Below, piece after piece: positions 50,541-59,399 of a stretch of 64,000 nucleotides of DNA. The stretch is taken from assembly GCA_005239635.1 (NCBI GenBank), contig SBBQ01000078.1, positions 1 through 64,000 on the forward strand. The letters are read 5' to 3'. Both the position numbers and the translations under genes were made by a program. This stretch comes from Uliginosibacterium gangwonense. Its GTDB lineage: Bacteria; Pseudomonadota; Gammaproteobacteria; Burkholderiales; Rhodocyclaceae. The first letter of the stretch is position 1. Each line of letters begins with the position of its first letter. Below the pieces are notes generated by a model, which was given only the letters and a program-made list of their open reading frames with translations, did no database searches and was not told the origin of the DNA.

Positions 50541-50576
50541 CTAGGACGTGATAAAGTTTGACATAGGACAATGATA
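50541..50576. promoter_or_regulatory. Tandem direct-repeat operator for the MocR regulator
   Basis: TAGGACGTGATA (50542-50553) and TAGGACAATGATA (50564-50576) are direct repeats 22 bases apart, about two helix turns. MocR/PdxR proteins bind such pairs. TTGACA (50558-50563) lies between them and could be the -35 of the rightward operon. Confidence 0.7.
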
Positions 50577-50640
50577 GCATCAATTGACGACGCCTGTGCC
50601 CCCTGGGGTGCGATGGATATCCCGACATAAAGGCTCAAAT

Positions 50641-51456
50641 GTGAACACCGACATCTCCCTGCAAATCTCCACCTTGCACGACCAGCATGGCCACTGGCCT
50701 CAGGCCGATTCGGTGGAAGACTTCCGCCGCAACTTGGCGGCAGTGCATGCACGCATTGCGGCGGCATGCCAACGGGTCGGTCGCGACCCGACCGGCGTGC
50801 GCCTACTTCCGGTCAGCAAGACCAAGCCCGAGGCAATCCTGCGCTTGGCCTACGCTGCGGATTGCCGCTTCCTTGGCGAGAACAAGTCGCAGGAGGCTTA
50901 CCGCAAATGGGAAGCAATGACGGACCTGACTGACCTGCGCTGGTCGGTGATAGGTCATTTGCAAACCAACAAGGCCAAGCTGGTGGCACGCTTCGCTGCC
51001 GAGTTTCAGGCGCTGGATAGCCTGCGCGTCGCTGAGGCGCTGGAGCGGCGCCTGCAAGCTGAAGGCCGTGGGTTGGATGTTCTCGTGCAGGTCAACACAT
51101 CAGGGGAAGCCAGCAAGTACGGCCTGCCGCCGGATGAGGTGGCTGCGTTCCTGCGGGAGCTGCCGGCATTTTCGGCGCTACGAGTGCGCGGTTTCATGAC
51201 ACTGGCTCTACTGTCGGTCGAGGCAGCGCGCGTGCGCAGTTGCTTCGTGCAGCTACGCGAGTTGCGCGACCGGTTGCGCCAGGAAGCCCCGGATGGCATC
51301 GGCCTAAATGAACTATCGATGGGCATGTCCGGCGACTACGAAATCGCCGTCGAAGAAGGCGCAACCATCGTGCGCGTCGGACAGGCCATCTTCGGTGCGC
51401 GGGCTACGCCGGACGCCTACTACTGGCCGTCGGCTGGAGATGGGGAGATGGATTGA
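50641..51456 (+). CDS. YggS family PLP-binding protein
   Basis: A 271-residue protein of the PLP-homeostasis family (YggS/PLPBP). PLP-lysine in [12 protein letters not shown], then [20 protein letters not shown] and [20 protein letters not shown] with the phosphate-binding end. These proteins buffer and deliver PLP. Chromosomal copies are about 230 residues; this one has a longer N-terminus. The GTG start at 50641 follows AAAGG. First gene of the operon divergent from the MocR regulator. Confidence 0.9.
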   Translation: MNTDISLQISTLHDQHGHWPQADSVEDFRRNLAAVHARIAAACQRVGRDPTGVRLLPVSKTKPEAILRLAYAADCRFLGENKSQEAYRKWEAMTDLTDLRWSVIGHLQTNKAKLVARFAAEFQALDSLRVAEALERRLQAEGRGLDVLVQVNTSGEASKYGLPPDEVAAFLRELPAFSALRVRGFMTLALLSVEAARVRSCFVQLRELRDRLRQEAPDGIGLNELSMGMSGDYEIAVEEGATIVRVGQAIFGARATPDAYYWPSAGDGEMD

Positions 51457-52346
51457 TGTGCCTGATCGCCCCTGCAGTTGCCGTTGCTGCGAATCCAGAG
51501 CCATCGCTACGGCCGCTGCCCATCGACGTGGTTTCCGTCCAGTCGCAGGTCGTTTATGGAGGCGTCGGCAACAACGTGGCTGTGCCTACGCTTCAAGCGC
51601 ATAGGCTGACAGTCGCTGCAGTTCCGACGGTGGTTTTCAGCAATACGCCCCACTATCCGACAACCCACGGCGGCGCCTTGCCGGCCGCCTGGTTCGCGGG
51701 CTATCTGCACGACCTGTCTGCGCGCGGTGCGCTGTGCCGGCTCCGGGCTATCCTCACCGGCTATCTCGGCGGCCCGGAACAGGCTCAGGCGCTGGGCTAC
51801 TGGATCGACCAAACCGTCCAAGCGCGGCCTGGCTTGCATGTCGTGATCGATCCCGTACTGGGCGACCATGACCACGGGGAATACGTTAGTCCGGGTATGA
51901 CCGACGCCTACCACCGTTATCTGTTGCCGCTAGCACACGGGCTAACGCCCAACCACTTCGAGTTGGAACAGCTAACCGGCATGACGGTGACTGATCCTGA
52001 AAGCGTCATCGCCGCCGCACGAACCCTATTGGTCGATCGAACGCAATGGGTGATCGTCACCAGTGCCGCCCCGGCGGCTTGGCCCGCCAATCAAATGTCG
52101 GTAGTGGTCGTGACTCGCTACCGGCAGAAGATATTGAATCATCCTCGCATCGATGCTTTGCCAAAAGGCACCGGTGACTTATTCAGCGCGGTCGTCACAG
52201 GGCACCTACTGGCAGGCACCTCGGTGTTCAAGGCGGCCGCTTTGGCCTGCGATCAGGTCATGTCGGCGCTGCGGCGCACCCGGCAAGCGCAATGCGCCGA
52301 GCTGCTGCCCACAACAACCGTTCTGCCTCTGGAGAGCTGCACATGA
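51456..52346 (+). CDS. Pyridoxal kinase (PdxY/PdxK-like)
   Basis: A 296-residue ribokinase-fold protein. Features: [16 protein letters not shown] at the start of the fold, [13 protein letters not shown] in the middle, [13 protein letters not shown], and the anion hole [13 protein letters not shown] with catalytic Asp. It should phosphorylate pyridoxal or related vitamers. It overlaps the YggS-like gene by one base. A chromosomal copy probably also exists, so this may be a specialised or resistance-linked copy. Confidence 0.9.
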   Translation: MCLIAPAVAVAANPEPSLRPLPIDVVSVQSQVVYGGVGNNVAVPTLQAHRLTVAAVPTVVFSNTPHYPTTHGGALPAAWFAGYLHDLSARGALCRLRAILTGYLGGPEQAQALGYWIDQTVQARPGLHVVIDPVLGDHDHGEYVSPGMTDAYHRYLLPLAHGLTPNHFELEQLTGMTVTDPESVIAAARTLLVDRTQWVIVTSAAPAAWPANQMSVVVVTRYRQKILNHPRIDALPKGTGDLFSAVVTGHLLAGTSVFKAAALACDQVMSALRRTRQAQCAELLPTTTVLPLESCT

Positions 52347-52579
52347 ATACCTACCGCCTCATCATCCACAACCGCGATCAGCTTCTCGGGCACTTTGAAT
52401 CCAGTACGCCATCAGCGCGGAAAGCAGTCACGGAAATCGCTGACTGCCTGAAGCGCAGCGGCTACCAACTGGAATTGCTGGTCGCCTACGACGAAAAGCG
52501 TTTGGTCGAAAGCACGTCACAAGGTGTGCGGCTCTTGAGCAGCGAGCCGCTGTTCAAGCCAGCGTCCTTCAATATCTGA
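52343..52579 (+). CDS. Small protein between pyridoxal kinase and aminotransferase
   Basis: A 78-residue acidic-basic protein ([40 protein letters not shown]). It starts at an ATGA overlap with the kinase gene. No family recognised; the fold looks alpha/beta. It is retained inside the operon and is probably real. Confidence 0.65.
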   Translation: MNTYRLIIHNRDQLLGHFESSTPSARKAVTEIADCLKRSGYQLELLVAYDEKRLVESTSQGVRLLSSEPLFKPASFNI

Positions 52580-52607
52580 GAACCCACTTCTATAGAAAGT
52601 TTGCCCT

Positions 52608-53786
52608 ATGCCTACGCCTGCGCACCACCCCCACCTGATGCACGTCTACACCCGACAGCCAGTTTCATTCGTTCGTGGTCAAGGCGCGCGCTTGTGGGAC
52701 GCACAGGGCGTGGAATACCTTGACGCCATCGCTGGGGTTGCCGTGACCAACCTCGGGCACGCCCATCCTGAAGTCGCAGCAGCCATCGCCGAACAGGCGA
52801 CTCTACTGCTGCATACGTCCAACATGTTTGGCATCGACTGGCAGGCCCGCCTGGGCGAACGGCTATCCACCCTGACTGGCATGGAGAGAGCATTTTTCTG
52901 CAACTCGGGCGCGGAAGCCAATGAAACCGCACTCAAGCTGGCTTGGCTGCACGCCAACCGCAAGCAGGCAGTGCCGCCACAGGTGCTGGTGATGGAGAAC
53001 AGCTTTCACGGCCGCACCCTCGCCACGCTAGCGGCCACGGGCAACCCAGCCGTGCACCGCGGCTTCGAGCCGCTGATGCCCGGCTTTGTGCGGGTGCCCT
53101 TCAACGACCTCAATGCCATTCGACAAGCGGCCGAACACGTGCCCGGCATCGCAGCGGTACTACTCGAACTCGTACAGGGTGAAGGCGGTGTGCATGTGGC
53201 ATCGCCAGAGTATCTGCGCACGCTACGGCTTTTGTGTGATGAACGCGACTGGCTGCTGATGGCTGACGAAATACAGACTGGCATGGGGCGAACCGGTACC
53301 TGGTTCTGCTACCAGCAAGCCGGCATGGTTCCTGATGTCGTTACCCTGGCGAAGGGTTTGGGCAACGGCTTTCCGATAGGCGCCTGCCTCGCGCGTGGCC
53401 GAGCGGCAGAGTTGTTCTCGCCGGGTAACCACGGTTCCACCTTTGGCGGCAATCCGTTGGCCTGCCGGGTCGGCTGTACGGTCATCGATGCAATAGCGCG
53501 TGGGGGTTTGCCTGAACGGGCCTCTGTGTTGGGCCGGCGTCTGCTGCTGGGGCTACGCAGGGCGTTGGTCGACATCCCCGGCATCGTTGCCATCCGAGGA
53601 CAAGGATTGATGATCGGCATCGAATTAGACAGGCCCTGCGGCGAGCTGGTGCGCAAGGCTCTTGAGCAGGAACGGCTGCTCATCACTGTCACCCGCGAGA
53701 GGACGATTCGGCTGCTGCCTCCGTTGGTCTGCGATGAATCCCAAATCGACGAGATCGCTGTCCGCGTCCGGCGTCTTCTGCATTGA
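52608..53786 (+). CDS. Class-III aminotransferase, ArgD-like
   Basis: A 392-residue PLP enzyme of the acetylornithine/ornithine transaminase group. It has [37 protein letters not shown], the ELVQGEGGV and [14 protein letters not shown] motifs and PLP-lysine K249 in LAKGLGNGF. The substrate may be acetylornithine or another omega-amino compound. Linked to B6 genes under a MocR regulator, it is likely the enzyme that this cargo block serves. Confidence 0.92.
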   Translation: MPTPAHHPHLMHVYTRQPVSFVRGQGARLWDAQGVEYLDAIAGVAVTNLGHAHPEVAAAIAEQATLLLHTSNMFGIDWQARLGERLSTLTGMERAFFCNSGAEANETALKLAWLHANRKQAVPPQVLVMENSFHGRTLATLAATGNPAVHRGFEPLMPGFVRVPFNDLNAIRQAAEHVPGIAAVLLELVQGEGGVHVASPEYLRTLRLLCDERDWLLMADEIQTGMGRTGTWFCYQQAGMVPDVVTLAKGLGNGFPIGACLARGRAAELFSPGNHGSTFGGNPLACRVGCTVIDAIARGGLPERASVLGRRLLLGLRRALVDIPGIVAIRGQGLMIGIELDRPCGELVRKALEQERLLITVTRERTIRLLPPLVCDESQIDEIAVRVRRLLH

Positions 53787-53810
53787 GCCGACAGGACAAG
53801 GGGTGCTTTT

Positions 53811-54755
53811 ATGGAGTTGAGGCACTTACGCTGCTTCTTGGCTGTGGCGGAAGAACTGCACTTCGCCCGTGCAGCAGAGCGCCTGCACATCGAGCAATCG
53901 CCGTTGTCTCGTGCAATCAAAGAACTGGAAGAAGACCTAGGGGCGCAGCTTTTCGTGCGGACCACACGCAGTACCCGCCTCACTCGCGCGGGCCGAATGT
54001 TCCTCGAACATGTGCCCCGCGTTTTCGCCTCCTTGCAGCAGGCCCGAGACAGCGTAAAGGCTGCCACCAACGGTTTCCACGGCCAATTGCGCATCGCTTT
54101 GTCTGACGGCATCACGCCATCGTGCTTTTCCGCCCTCTTGGCACTTTGCAGGCAGGAGGAGCCTGAGATCGAGATTCGTTTGTTCGAGGTGCCGTTGTTG
54201 CAGCAGATCAAAGGGCTGCAGGATGATCTATACGACGTAGGGTTTGCTCAGGCGGATGAGGTTGGCGACGGACTCATTGCGGAACCAGTTTGGCATGATC
54301 CATTGATGGTCGCAGTTCCCGCACGTCACCCCGTGCTCTCATACAAGCATGTGCCTTTAGACGAATTGCTGCGCTACCCCTTGGCGCTCGGTGATAGGAA
54401 CGCGTATGAGGGACATGCCCGCCAAGTCGATCGCGTACTACGCCGCGTAAATCAAGAACCATTGATCGCCGAACGGGTTGCATCCTTCGACCTGATGATG
54501 ACGTTAGTTTCAGCAGGGTTTGCGCTGGGGCTGGCCGGCGCTTCGCAAATTGCTGCCAGCCGTGAACCAAGTGTAATCGCGCGACCGCTGGCAGGTGGCT
54601 CACATCTGCTCACGACTTACCTGCTACGTGTAGGTGGCGAACCGTCTGATGCCCTGGCCCGTTTCATTGAACGAGCCTTTGCCATTGAGCCACCAAATGG
54701 AAAGACATCTGCTGTGCGAGCAAAGCCCGATCCACTGGAGGAAATCGAGCCATGA
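53811..54755 (+). CDS. LysR family transcription regulator
   Basis: A 314-residue LysR-type regulator. The helix-turn-helix is in residues 1-60 (LRCFLAVAEELHFARAAERL; LHIEQSPLSRAIKELEEDLG), with the effector domain after residue 90. It reads in the same direction as the aminotransferase gene, 24 bases away, and its stop overlaps the EexN gene. It may regulate the B6/aminotransferase block or the exclusion gene. Confidence 0.92.
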   Translation: MELRHLRCFLAVAEELHFARAAERLHIEQSPLSRAIKELEEDLGAQLFVRTTRSTRLTRAGRMFLEHVPRVFASLQQARDSVKAATNGFHGQLRIALSDGITPSCFSALLALCRQEEPEIEIRLFEVPLLQQIKGLQDDLYDVGFAQADEVGDGLIAEPVWHDPLMVAVPARHPVLSYKHVPLDELLRYPLALGDRNAYEGHARQVDRVLRRVNQEPLIAERVASFDLMMTLVSAGFALGLAGASQIAASREPSVIARPLAGGSHLLTTYLLRVGGEPSDALARFIERAFAIEPPNGKTSAVRAKPDPLEEIEP

Positions 54756-55027
54756 AGAAAATCATCCCGCTTTTGCTTGCTGCAATGCTGGTAGCTTGCG
54801 GCAAATCCGAACCGACAGCGACGACCAGTACGTCCAGTCCGACCGAAACGGTCGACTCGCTCGCCGCCAATCCGGAGCGATTGAAGGAACTGCGCCTGCA
54901 GTGCAAGACCGACCGTGCGAAGCTCGGCGACGAACTCTGCAATCGCGTAGCCGAAGCAACGAACCGACGTTTTCTCGGTGATGGCAAGATGCCCTACACG
55001 CCGCCGAAGGAGCAACCCAAGTTCTGA
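54752..55027 (+). CDS. eexN: EexN family entry-exclusion lipoprotein
   Basis: A 91-residue lipoprotein: basic start, hydrophobic run and lipobox VACG (Cys16). The mature part (SLAANPERLKELRLQCKTDR and CNRVAEATNRRFLGDG) matches EexN proteins, which block uptake of a second copy of the same conjugative element. Its location just upstream of traG, coupled to the LysR gene by an ATGA overlap, is slightly unusual; in related ICEs it is often inside the trb operon. A strong terminator follows. Confidence 0.88.
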   Translation: MKKIIPLLLAAMLVACGKSEPTATTSTSSPTETVDSLAANPERLKELRLQCKTDRAKLGDELCNRVAEATNRRFLGDGKMPYTPPKEQPKF

Positions 55028-55068
55028 TCGTGGGTGACACGCCACGAAACTGCGCTTATTTTCTCGAT

Positions 55069-55101
55069 ACGCCGCAATGCGCCATTGCTTGCGGCATTTT
55101 T
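55069..55101 (+). terminator. Rho-independent terminator after eexN
   Basis: GCCGCAA (55071-55077) pairs with TTGCGGC (55089-55095), with ATTTTTATT after it. It separates the cargo transcript from the traG–trb operon. Confidence 0.8.
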
Positions 55102-55125
55102 ATTGGTTTTCCTCCTGCATGAATT

Positions 55126-55216
55126 GATGCCTTTTAAGGCATCTTTGTCCCGATAACGGTCTTTGACCGTCCTTGTTCTGCCCCTGATCCTGATGACAAC
55201 GGCACGTCTTCGTGCC
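55126..55216. promoter_or_regulatory. traG leader with two inverted repeats
   Basis: GATGCC-TTTTAA-GGCATC (55126-55143) and GGCACG-TCTT-CGTGCC (55201-55216) are perfect inverted repeats. They lie in the leader between the terminator and the CGGAGG ribosome binding site of traG. They may be operators or attenuator hairpins for the transfer operon. Confidence 0.55.
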
Positions 55217-55247
55217 ACTTGCCATGTGGGAGAAATCGGAGGCCAGA

Positions 55248-57251
55248 ATGCAAGGTCAAGGTGTGCTGTTCGGGCAGATCGCAGTTGTTTTCAGCATCGT
55301 GATCGCCGGCGTGTGGAGTGCCACACAATGGACAGCCGCCGCCCTGGGCTTTCAAGTACGCCTTGGCTCGCCCTGGTTCGATCTGTTCGGCACGCCGGTC
55401 TATCACCCCTGGCGGCTGTTCGAGTGGTGGTTCTTCTTCGATGCCTACGCACCGCACGTCTTCGATGTCGGCGGTGCGATCGCGGGTGGCAGCGGCCTGG
55501 TTGCGGTGCTGGTCGCCATCGTCATGTCGGTGTGGCGGTCGCGGCAGTCGAAGCTGGTCACGACCTACGGCTCGGCACGCTGGGCTGAAGCAGCCGATAT
55601 TCGCAAGGCAGGCCTCGACAAACCTGCCGGTGTGTTCCTAGGTCTGCATCGTGGCCAGTACCTGCGGCACGAAGGCCCGGAGCATGTCCTGACCTTCGCG
55701 CCGACGCGCTCCGGCAAGGGCGTCGGTCTCGTGGTGCCGACGCTTCTTTCCTGGCCCGCGTCCACCGTGGTCCACGACATCAAGGGCGAGAACTGGCAGA
55801 TCACCGCCGGCTGGCGCTCGCGCTTCTCGCACTGCTTGCTGTTCAACCCCACCGATGCGAAGTCGGCCGCATACAACCCGCTGCTCGAAGTGCGGCGCGG
55901 TGCGCATGAAGTACGCGATGTACAAAACATCGCCGACATCCTGGTCGATCCCGAAGGCGCGCTGGAGCGGCGCAACCATTGGGAAAAGACTTCGCACGCC
56001 TTACTGGTCGGCGCCATCCTGCACGTGCTCTACGCCGGTGAGGACAAGACGTTGCGCGGCGTCGCGAACTTTCTATCCGACCCTGCGTGCCCGTTCGAGC
56101 TGACGCTACACCGGATGATGACGACGAAGCACTTGGGCAATGCCCCGCATCCCGTCGTCGCGTCCGCCGCACGCGAGGTGTTGAACAAGTCGGACAACGA
56201 ACGTTCAGGTGTGTTGTCCACGGCCATGTCCTTCCTCGGCCTGTACCGCGATCCCACGGTGGCCGAAGTCACCTCGCGCTGCGATTGGCGCATCGCTGAC
56301 CTCATCGCATCCGAGCATCCCGTCTCGCTGTACCTGGTCGTGCCGCCTTCCGACATCAGCCGCACGAAGCCATTGGTACGCCTGATCCTCAACCAGATCG
56401 GCCGGCGACTCACCGAATCACTCGACGGCAGCGACGGCATCGCGCGCCGTCACAAGCTGCTACTGATGCTCGACGAGTTTCCAGCACTAGGCCGGCTCGA
56501 CTTCTTCGAGACGGCGCTGGCATTCATGGCCGGCTACGGCATCCGCAGCTTCCTGATCGCGCAGTCGCTCAACCAGATCGACAAGGCCTACGGCCAGAAC
56601 CATTCCATCCTCGACAACTGCCATGTGCGGGTGACGTTCGCCACCAATGACGAACGCACGGCCAAGCGCATCTCCGAAACGCTGGGCACCGCCACCGAGC
56701 TGCGTGCGCAACGCAACTACGCCGGCCATCGGCTCGCGCCGTGGCTGGGGCATCTGATGGTGTCGCGCCAGGAAACGGCGCGGCCATTGCTGACGCCTGG
56801 CGAGGTGATGCAGCTCCCGCCCGATGAGGCCGTGGTGATGGTGTCCAGCGTGGCACCGATCAAGGCGAAGAAGCTGCGCTACTACGCCGACGTGAACTTC
56901 AAGCGGCGCGTACTGCTGCCGCCCACGCTTGCAGCCAGCCGCTACGCCGATGCACCGCCTCGGCAGCCCGACGACTGGAGTGGTCTGGTGATCCCCACCG
57001 TACCAACTGCACCCGCCGCCGCAGGCTCGGCCGACGGCGAAGCCAGCACCGCCGATGACGGTGGGCCACGCCGTCAGCCAGAACTGTCCGAAGTCGCCGA
57101 GTACCACCCTGAACAGGAGCCTGCCAGCAACGACCTGGCGCTGCTCGATGACGACGACTTGCCATTGCCGCTTCCTCGCCAGCTCGATCCGGCCATGCAG
57201 CGCACGGCCCGGCTGGCATCCCTCGACCCCGGCGACGGAATCCAGCTATGA
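55248..57251 (+). CDS. traG: TraG/VirD4 coupling protein
   Basis: A 667-residue inner-membrane ATPase that links the relaxase–DNA complex to the secretion channel. Two membrane helices lie in the first 100 residues, followed by Walker A in FAPTRSGKGVGLVVP and Walker B in LLMLDEFPALGRL. The C-terminal 90 residues are acidic and disordered. I start it at the ATG at 55248, which has CGGAGG ahead. It heads the traG–trb operon. Confidence 0.95.
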   Translation: MQGQGVLFGQIAVVFSIVIAGVWSATQWTAAALGFQVRLGSPWFDLFGTPVYHPWRLFEWWFFFDAYAPHVFDVGGAIAGGSGLVAVLVAIVMSVWRSRQSKLVTTYGSARWAEAADIRKAGLDKPAGVFLGLHRGQYLRHEGPEHVLTFAPTRSGKGVGLVVPTLLSWPASTVVHDIKGENWQITAGWRSRFSHCLLFNPTDAKSAAYNPLLEVRRGAHEVRDVQNIADILVDPEGALERRNHWEKTSHALLVGAILHVLYAGEDKTLRGVANFLSDPACPFELTLHRMMTTKHLGNAPHPVVASAAREVLNKSDNERSGVLSTAMSFLGLYRDPTVAEVTSRCDWRIADLIASEHPVSLYLVVPPSDISRTKPLVRLILNQIGRRLTESLDGSDGIARRHKLLLMLDEFPALGRLDFFETALAFMAGYGIRSFLIAQSLNQIDKAYGQNHSILDNCHVRVTFATNDERTAKRISETLGTATELRAQRNYAGHRLAPWLGHLMVSRQETARPLLTPGEVMQLPPDEAVVMVSSVAPIKAKKLRYYADVNFKRRVLLPPTLAASRYADAPPRQPDDWSGLVIPTVPTAPAAAGSADGEASTADDGGPRRQPELSEVAEYHPEQEPASNDLALLDDDDLPLPLPRQLDPAMQRTARLASLDPGDGIQL

Positions 57252-57712
57252 GCCAATATCGCCTCAACCTGTTCATTCCGCCCGAGCATGCCAAGCGTCT
57301 GGACGAGCTAGCTGCCAAGAAAGGCGTGTCGAAGTCATCCATCGTCGCGGCGGCACTGGCGTCTTGGCTGTCGCCGGATGCGGGCGACCAGCGCGAGGCG
57401 GCCATCGCCAAGCGACTGGATCGGCTGACGCGCCAGCTCGAGCGTCTGGAGCGCGATCAGAACATCGAGATCGAGACGCTGGCGCTGTTCATTCGCTACT
57501 TCCTGACCGTCAGCACACCAGTTCCCGAGGCACACCAAGATGCGGCCCGCGCTCAGGGCAAGGTGCGCTTCGAGCAATTCGTCGAACAACTCGGCCGTCA
57601 CCTGCTGCGTGGGCGCAGTCTGGTGCGTGACGTGGTGGAGGAACTTCAACCCGACTCTGCGCGGCTGGACGAAGCAGCGGCGTTGGCCGAAGCCCAGGAG
57701 CGAACCTCATGA
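57248..57712 (+). CDS. Ribbon-helix-helix (CopG-like) protein
   Basis: A 154-residue protein overlapping traG by four bases. The first 45 residues form a ribbon-helix-helix (YRLNLFIPPEHAKRLDELA; AKKGVSKSSIVAAAL), followed by a coiled coil (QREAAIAKRLDRLTRQLERL). This gene is standard between traG and trbB in Tn4371-type ICEs and may control the operon. Confidence 0.9.
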   Translation: MSQYRLNLFIPPEHAKRLDELAAKKGVSKSSIVAAALASWLSPDAGDQREAAIAKRLDRLTRQLERLERDQNIEIETLALFIRYFLTVSTPVPEAHQDAARAQGKVRFEQFVEQLGRHLLRGRSLVRDVVEELQPDSARLDEAAALAEAQERTS

Positions 57713-58749
57713 GCGCGCAACCCGAATCCTTCACTGCCACGTCGCTCGACCGGCGCATCCGCATGCTGCGCACGGCCATGGGGCCGGTGATCGCCGCCGC
57801 GCTGGAAGACCCTGACGTGGTGGAAATCATGCTCAACCCCGACCGGTCACTGTGGGTGGATCGCCTGTCCTCCGGCCGCGCACCGCTGGGTGTGGAACTG
57901 TCCGAGGAGGATGGCGAGCGGATCATCCGGCTGGTCGCCGCACACGTCGGCGCGGAAGTGCATCGCGGCCAACCGCTCCTGACCGCCGAGCTGCCGGAGA
58001 CCGGCGAGCGCTTCGAGGGCATCCTGCCGCCCGCCGCACCAGGGCCTGCCTTCGCGCTGCGCAAGCGGGCCGTGAACATCATCGGCCTGGATCGCTACGT
58101 CGCCGACGGCATCTTGTCCGCCCCACAGGCCGAGTTCCTGCGCCGCGCGGTGCGAGAGCGGCAGAACATCCTGATCGCTGGCGGCACCAGTACCGGCAAG
58201 ACGACGCTGGCGAACGCCTTACTCGCCGAGATCGCCGTCACCGGCGACCGCGTGCTGGTGCTCGAAGACACCATCGAGTTGCAGTGCGCCGCGCGTGACC
58301 ATGTGCCGCTGCGCACGCGCGCAGGCGTCGTGTCCATGACCGAACTGGTGCGAGCCACGATGCGGCTGCGCCCCGATCGGGTGGTGGTCGGCGAAGTGCG
58401 TGGCGGCGAGGCCCTGGATCTTGTGAAGGTCTGGGGCACCGGTCACCCCGGTGGCATTGCCACGATTCACGCAGGTTCGGCGCTGGGCGCATTGCTGCGC
58501 CTGGAACAGTTGGTTCTCGAAGTCGCAGTGAATCCGCCGCGCGCACTGATCGCCGAGGCGGTGAACGTCGTCGTGTTCATCGTCGGCCGTGGCCGCAAAC
58601 GCCGCATCGAAACCATCTCCCGTGTCGCCGGCTTCGACGGTGCGGGCTATTCCCTCTCGGACGTGCTGGAAACGCCGTTTCCAGAGCTGTTTCCACCTTC
58701 TTCCATCGTTCCTTCCCTGTCCCTCAACCCCTCTGGAGAACTGCCATGA
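57709..58749 (+). CDS. trbB: TrbB, VirB11-type traffic ATPase
   Basis: A 346-residue hexameric ATPase of the type IV secretion system. Walker A in IAGGTSTGKTTLANALL, Asp box in VLVLEDTIELQC, Walker B and His box in DRVVVGEVRGGEALD and GHPGGIATIHAGS. Overlaps its neighbours by four bases on both sides. Confidence 0.96.
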   Translation: MSAQPESFTATSLDRRIRMLRTAMGPVIAAALEDPDVVEIMLNPDRSLWVDRLSSGRAPLGVELSEEDGERIIRLVAAHVGAEVHRGQPLLTAELPETGERFEGILPPAAPGPAFALRKRAVNIIGLDRYVADGILSAPQAEFLRRAVRERQNILIAGGTSTGKTTLANALLAEIAVTGDRVLVLEDTIELQCAARDHVPLRTRAGVVSMTELVRATMRLRPDRVVVGEVRGGEALDLVKVWGTGHPGGIATIHAGSALGALLRLEQLVLEVAVNPPRALIAEAVNVVVFIVGRGRKRRIETISRVAGFDGAGYSLSDVLETPFPELFPPSSIVPSLSLNPSGELP

Positions 58750-59123
58750 CGCACGCCCATGCTTTCCGCTTTTCCGTAAATCCGGCTTCGATCCTCGCTC
58801 GCCTGCGCCGTCTGGCCGAGCCCACCCACCACGGCCTGCTGCTGGCTGCCGCGATGCTGATGACGGCTGGCACCGCGAAAGCAGCCGGCTCCTCGATGCC
58901 CTGGGAAGGGCCGCTGCAATCCATCCTCGACTCCATCCAGGGGCCAGTGGCGCGAATCATCGCGGTCATCATCATCATTTCCACCGGCCTGGCGCTGGCC
59001 TTCGGCGACACGTCGGGCGGCTTTCGCAAGCTGATCCAGATCGTGTTCGGTCTGTCCATCGCCTTCGCCGCGTCTTCGTTCTTCCTGTCGTTCTTCAGCT
59101 TCTCCGGTGGGGCCGTCGTATGA
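58746..59123 (+). CDS. trbC: TrbC, conjugative pilin (VirB2-like)
   Basis: A 125-residue pilin precursor. A long leader (residues 1-45, ending near TAKAAG) is followed by two membrane helices (IARIIAVIIIISTGLALAFG; then LIQIVFGLSIAFAASSFFL). It should be processed by the TraF peptidase into the pilus subunit. Confidence 0.93.
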   Translation: MTHAHAFRFSVNPASILARLRRLAEPTHHGLLLAAAMLMTAGTAKAAGSSMPWEGPLQSILDSIQGPVARIIAVIIIISTGLALAFGDTSGGFRKLIQIVFGLSIAFAASSFFLSFFSFSGGAVV

Positions 59124-59389
59124 GTTCGGCCCACGACCTGCCGGGCTTCGAAATTCCGCTGCATCGCTCGCTGACCGAACCGATCCTGCTGGGCGGCGCG
59201 CCGCGCACCGTGGCGATTGCCAACGGCACGCTGGCCGCCGCCGTGGGCCTGGGCCTGCAACTGTGGATTCCGGGCCTGGTGCTCTGGATCGTTGGCCACT
59301 CGTTGGCGATGTGGGGGGCACGCGTCGATCCGCAGTTCATGCAGGTGTTCGCCACGCACCTGAAACACAAACCGCTGCTGGACGTGTGA
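59120..59389 (+). CDS. trbD: TrbD, VirB3-like membrane protein
   Basis: An 89-residue protein with EIPLHRSLTEPILLGGAPR at the start and two membrane segments in the middle (TLAAAVGLGLQLWIPGLVLW). This is the VirB3-like partner of TrbE. It overlaps trbC by four bases. Confidence 0.93.
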   Translation: MSSAHDLPGFEIPLHRSLTEPILLGGAPRTVAIANGTLAAAVGLGLQLWIPGLVLWIVGHSLAMWGARVDPQFMQVFATHLKHKPLLDV

Positions 59390-59399
59390 GGACCATGCC

